From Rhodospirillaceae bacterium (GTDB lineage Bacteria > Pseudomonadota > Alphaproteobacteria > UBA9219): 6,156 bases of DNA. The translations under genes and the position numbers were made by a program. The notes under the pieces are model-generated. The model did no database searches and was not told where the DNA came from. It worked only from the letters and a program-made list of their open reading frames with translations. Shown here piece by piece: positions 4,052 through 6,156 of the stretch; the stretch's first letter is position 1, and every line of letters starts with the position of its first letter. The DNA is taken from assembly GCA_003486725.1 (NCBI GenBank), contig DNGD01000209.1:1-6156 (forward strand), written 5' to 3'.

Positions 4052-5263
4052 ATGACAAACACCCTTCACCATCGCAGCATTCTCCTTATCATCTCGGGCG
4101 GGATAGCGGCTTATAAAAGCCTTGAGCTGATCCGCCGCCTGAAAGACAACGGCGCGCAGGTACGCTGTATCCTCACCGAAGGCGGGGCGCAGTTTATCAC
4201 GCCGCTGTCCGTCGCCGCCTTGTCGGGTGAGCCGACACTAACCAAACTCTTCGATGCAAATGATGAGCAGCAGTTTGGCCATATCCGCCTGTCTCGGGAG
4301 GCTGACCTTGTTGTTGTCGCGCCCGCTTCCGCCAACATGATCGCCAAGATGGCTCATGGTTTGGCCGATAATCTGGCAAGTGCCATCCTTCTTGCAACAA
4401 ACAAGCCCGTGATGATCGCGCCGGCCATGAACAGCATGATGTGGCAGCATCCTGCAACGCAAGCCAACATCGCGACGTTGTCCGCACGTGGCATTCTACA
4501 AGTCGGCCCCGCCAGCGGCAATCTTGCCTGTGGTGAAGAAGGCGCGGGACGCATGAGCGAGCCAGACGCGATCCTGTCAGCGATATTCGATCACTTCGGC
4601 GCAAGCGGCGCGTTGAAAGGCAAGCGTGCGTTGGTCACCAGCGGCCCGACCTATGAGCCGATTGATCCTGTGCGATTTATCGGTAACCGCTCCTCTGGCA
4701 AACAAGGCCACGCTATCGCCGCCGCGCTTGCGGCGCAGGGAGCGGAGGTCACGCTGGTGACAGGCCCCACCACCCTTCCCGATCAGCAAGGCGTCTGCAC
4801 CATCCATATCGAAACCGCACGGGAGATGCTGGCCGTGTGCGAAGCAGCCCTTCCCTACGATATCGCCGTGTGCGCTGCCGCCGTCGCCGATTGGCGCGCC
4901 GAAAATGAATCCAACCAGAAGATTAAAAAAGGCGAGGACGCACCCACATTGTCACTGACCGAAAACCCTGACATCCTCGCCGCGCTCGCGCAGCACAAAA
5001 CAAGCCGCCCGAAACTGGTGATCGGCTTTGCGGCAGAGACAGATAATGTGATTGAGAATGCTGAAGCCAAGTTCACGCGCAAAGGCTGCGATTGGATTCT
5101 TGCCAATCAGGTCGGTAATGGCATGGGTTTTGGATCGGATGATAACAGCGTGACACTCCTGCGCCGCGACGCCAACGGCATCATCACCGCCGAGCCGTGG
5201 CCAACTGCTTCCAAATTCGACATCGCCCAGCGCCTCGGCCTCGAAATCGCGAAGGCGGTTTAA
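4052..5263 (+). CDS. coaBC: Bifunctional phosphopantothenoylcysteine decarboxylase / phosphopantothenate-cysteine ligase
   Basis: CoaBC (Dfp) carries out two successive steps of coenzyme A synthesis: CTP-dependent joining of 4'-phosphopantothenate to cysteine, then FMN-dependent decarboxylation to 4'-phosphopantetheine. At 403 residues it has normal full length. The N-terminal CoaC domain shows the flavin loop SGGIAAYKS (15-23), the catalytic His of FGHIRL (H77), PAMN (N127) and the substrate-clamp LACGEEGAGRM (C160). The CoaB domain begins near 190 and shows TSGPTYEPIDPVRFIGNRSS (about 196-215), AAAVADW (274-280), KIKKG (about 289-293), ENPDILA and IGFAAET. All key residues are present. The ATG at 4052 fits the family N-terminus, but no purine-rich ribosome site precedes it, and the upstream sequence is pyrimidine-rich. 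It converges on der with a 4-bp gap. Confidence 0.98.
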   Translation: MTNTLHHRSILLIISGGIAAYKSLELIRRLKDNGAQVRCILTEGGAQFITPLSVAALSGEPTLTKLFDANDEQQFGHIRLSREADLVVVAPASANMIAKMAHGLADNLASAILLATNKPVMIAPAMNSMMWQHPATQANIATLSARGILQVGPASGNLACGEEGAGRMSEPDAILSAIFDHFGASGALKGKRALVTSGPTYEPIDPVRFIGNRSSGKQGHAIAAALAAQGAEVTLVTGPTTLPDQQGVCTIHIETAREMLAVCEAALPYDIAVCAAAVADWRAENESNQKIKKGEDAPTLSLTENPDILAALAQHKTSRPKLVIGFAAETDNVIENAEAKFTRKGCDWILANQVGNGMGFGSDDNSVTLLRRDANGIITAEPWPTASKFDIAQRLGLEIAKAV

Positions 5264-5267
5264 CCCC

Positions 5268-6156
5268 TTAATCCTTATACGGATTGTCGTTCTTCTTGAG
5301 GTCCCAGCGGATCGGCACGCCGTTCAAATCGAACGTACGGCGCAGGCCGTTTGTCAGGAAACGCAAATAGCTTTCCGGCAACTTGTCCAGCTTGTTGCCC
5401 CACATCCCGAATGTCGGCGGACGCCCCTTCATTTGCGTGATATAGCGCGGTTTGACGCGCCCACCACCCGAAATGGGCGGCGGATGATCGGCCAGCATGC
5501 CTGCGAACCAGCGATTGAGCTGCCCCGTTGAAACGCGCTTATTCCATGTTTCGTATGTCTTGAACACGGCCTTCATCAGATGGTTGATCCCGTCGCCTTT
5601 GAGCGCGGACATCGGCACAATCGCCACGCCCGAAAGCTGCGCGAGGGAAGCCTCAACCTTCGCTTGGATCATGCGTAACGTCGCGGTCTTTTCCTTGATC
5701 GTGTCCCATTTGTTGACCGCAATCACAAGGCCGCGGCCTTCCTCGGCCACATGCTGCGCGATCGTGTAATCCTGTTTATCAAAGGGCATATCCGCATCGA
5801 TCACCAGCACAACAACATGCGCGAGGCGAATGGCGCGCAAAGCTTCCTGCACACTCATACGCTCCAGTTTTTCATCGACGCGTGAGCGGCGGCGCATGCC
5901 GGCTGTATCAACAAGACGAATGGGCTGGCCATGATAATCAAACTCAAGATGGATGGCATCACGCGTCAAGCCGGGCTCTGGGCCGGTCAACATTCTTTCC
6001 TCGCCCAGCAATTGATTGGCGAGCGTAGACTTACCGGCGTTCGGTCGTCCTGTGATCGCGAGGTGAAGGCGCTGCTCCGTCTCCTCCTCTTCTTCATCTT
6101 TATCTTTGGTAAAAGCGGATTTAGGCGCGAATTCTTTCAGCGCCTCATACATATCG
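5268..6156 (-). CDS. der: GTPase Der (EngA), C-terminal part (cut by window edge)
   Basis: Der is a tandem-GTPase needed for late assembly of the 50S ribosomal subunit. About 295 residues are visible; the first G domain lies mainly off the right edge. Counting from the first visible Met (6152): an acidic linker (DKDEEEEETEQ, about 17-27) leads into the second G domain with G1 GRPNAGKST (35-43), G2 LTRD (T63), G3 DTAG (82-85), G4 NKWD (147-150) and G5 SAL (182-184). The C-terminal KH-like domain follows, with PPPISGGGRVKPRYITQ and LPESYLRFLTNGLRR, then FDLNGVPIRW before the end at NPYKD. The apparent Met at 6152 is internal: the frame continues upstream to the edge. It ends in TAA at 5270-5268, convergent with coaBC, with no terminator in the 4-bp gap. 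Confidence 0.98.
   Translation of the reverse strand, partial: DMYEALKEFAPKSAFTKDKDEEEEETEQRLHLAITGRPNAGKSTLANQLLGEERMLTGPEPGLTRDAIHLEFDYHGQPIRLVDTAGMRRRSRVDEKLERMSVQEALRAIRLAHVVVLVIDADMPFDKQDYTIAQHVAEEGRGLVIAVNKWDTIKEKTATLRMIQAKVEASLAQLSGVAIVPMSALKGDGINHLMKAVFKTYETWNKRVSTGQLNRWFAGMLADHPPPISGGGRVKPRYITQMKGRPPTFGMWGNKLDKLPESYLRFLTNGLRRTFDLNGVPIRWDLKKNDNPYKD

Noticed and set aside
4197..4604. Minus-strand frames opposite coaBC
   Set aside because: Arginine/serine-rich shadows of a fully intact coaBC with all active-site residues.

Overview
The window is chromosomal core sequence from an alphaproteobacterium. The RpoB N-terminus, RplL, RplJ, fused CoaBC and Der all read as clear alphaproteobacterial-type housekeeping proteins, but I cannot name a genus. 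No mobile element, CRISPR array, tRNA or rRNA is visible. Base composition is mixed: coaBC and der are GC-rich, while rppH and a 182-residue unknown gene are more AT-rich.

Layout from left to right. On the minus strand lies the start of rpoB (cut by the left edge), preceded by a gene-free region of about 460 bp that should hold its promoter and leader. Upstream of that is an unrecognised 182-codon gene with a TTG start. It is bracketed by two very similar intrinsic terminators. Next come rplL (L7/L12) and rplJ (L10), still on the minus strand, with a structured rplJ leader resembling the L10 autoregulatory leader and a candidate promoter. On the plus strand are rppH (RNA pyrophosphohydrolase, Nudix) and coaBC (two coenzyme A biosynthesis steps). 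At the right edge the C-terminal two thirds of der (ribosome-assembly GTPase) lies on the minus strand, convergent with coaBC with only 4 bp between the stop codons.

Functionally this is a transcription/translation neighbourhood: the ribosomal stalk (L10, L12), RNA polymerase beta, a 50S assembly GTPase and an mRNA 5'-end processing enzyme, plus coenzyme A synthesis. The arrangement is not the textbook one. rplJ is not preceded by rplK-rplA but by a divergent rppH, and the usual rplL-rpoB junction is broken by two terminators and an unknown gene. This suggests that rpoB is transcribed separately from the L10-L12 operon. The best candidate for something undescribed is the terminator-bracketed gene between rplL and rpoB; its function cannot be read from the sequence.
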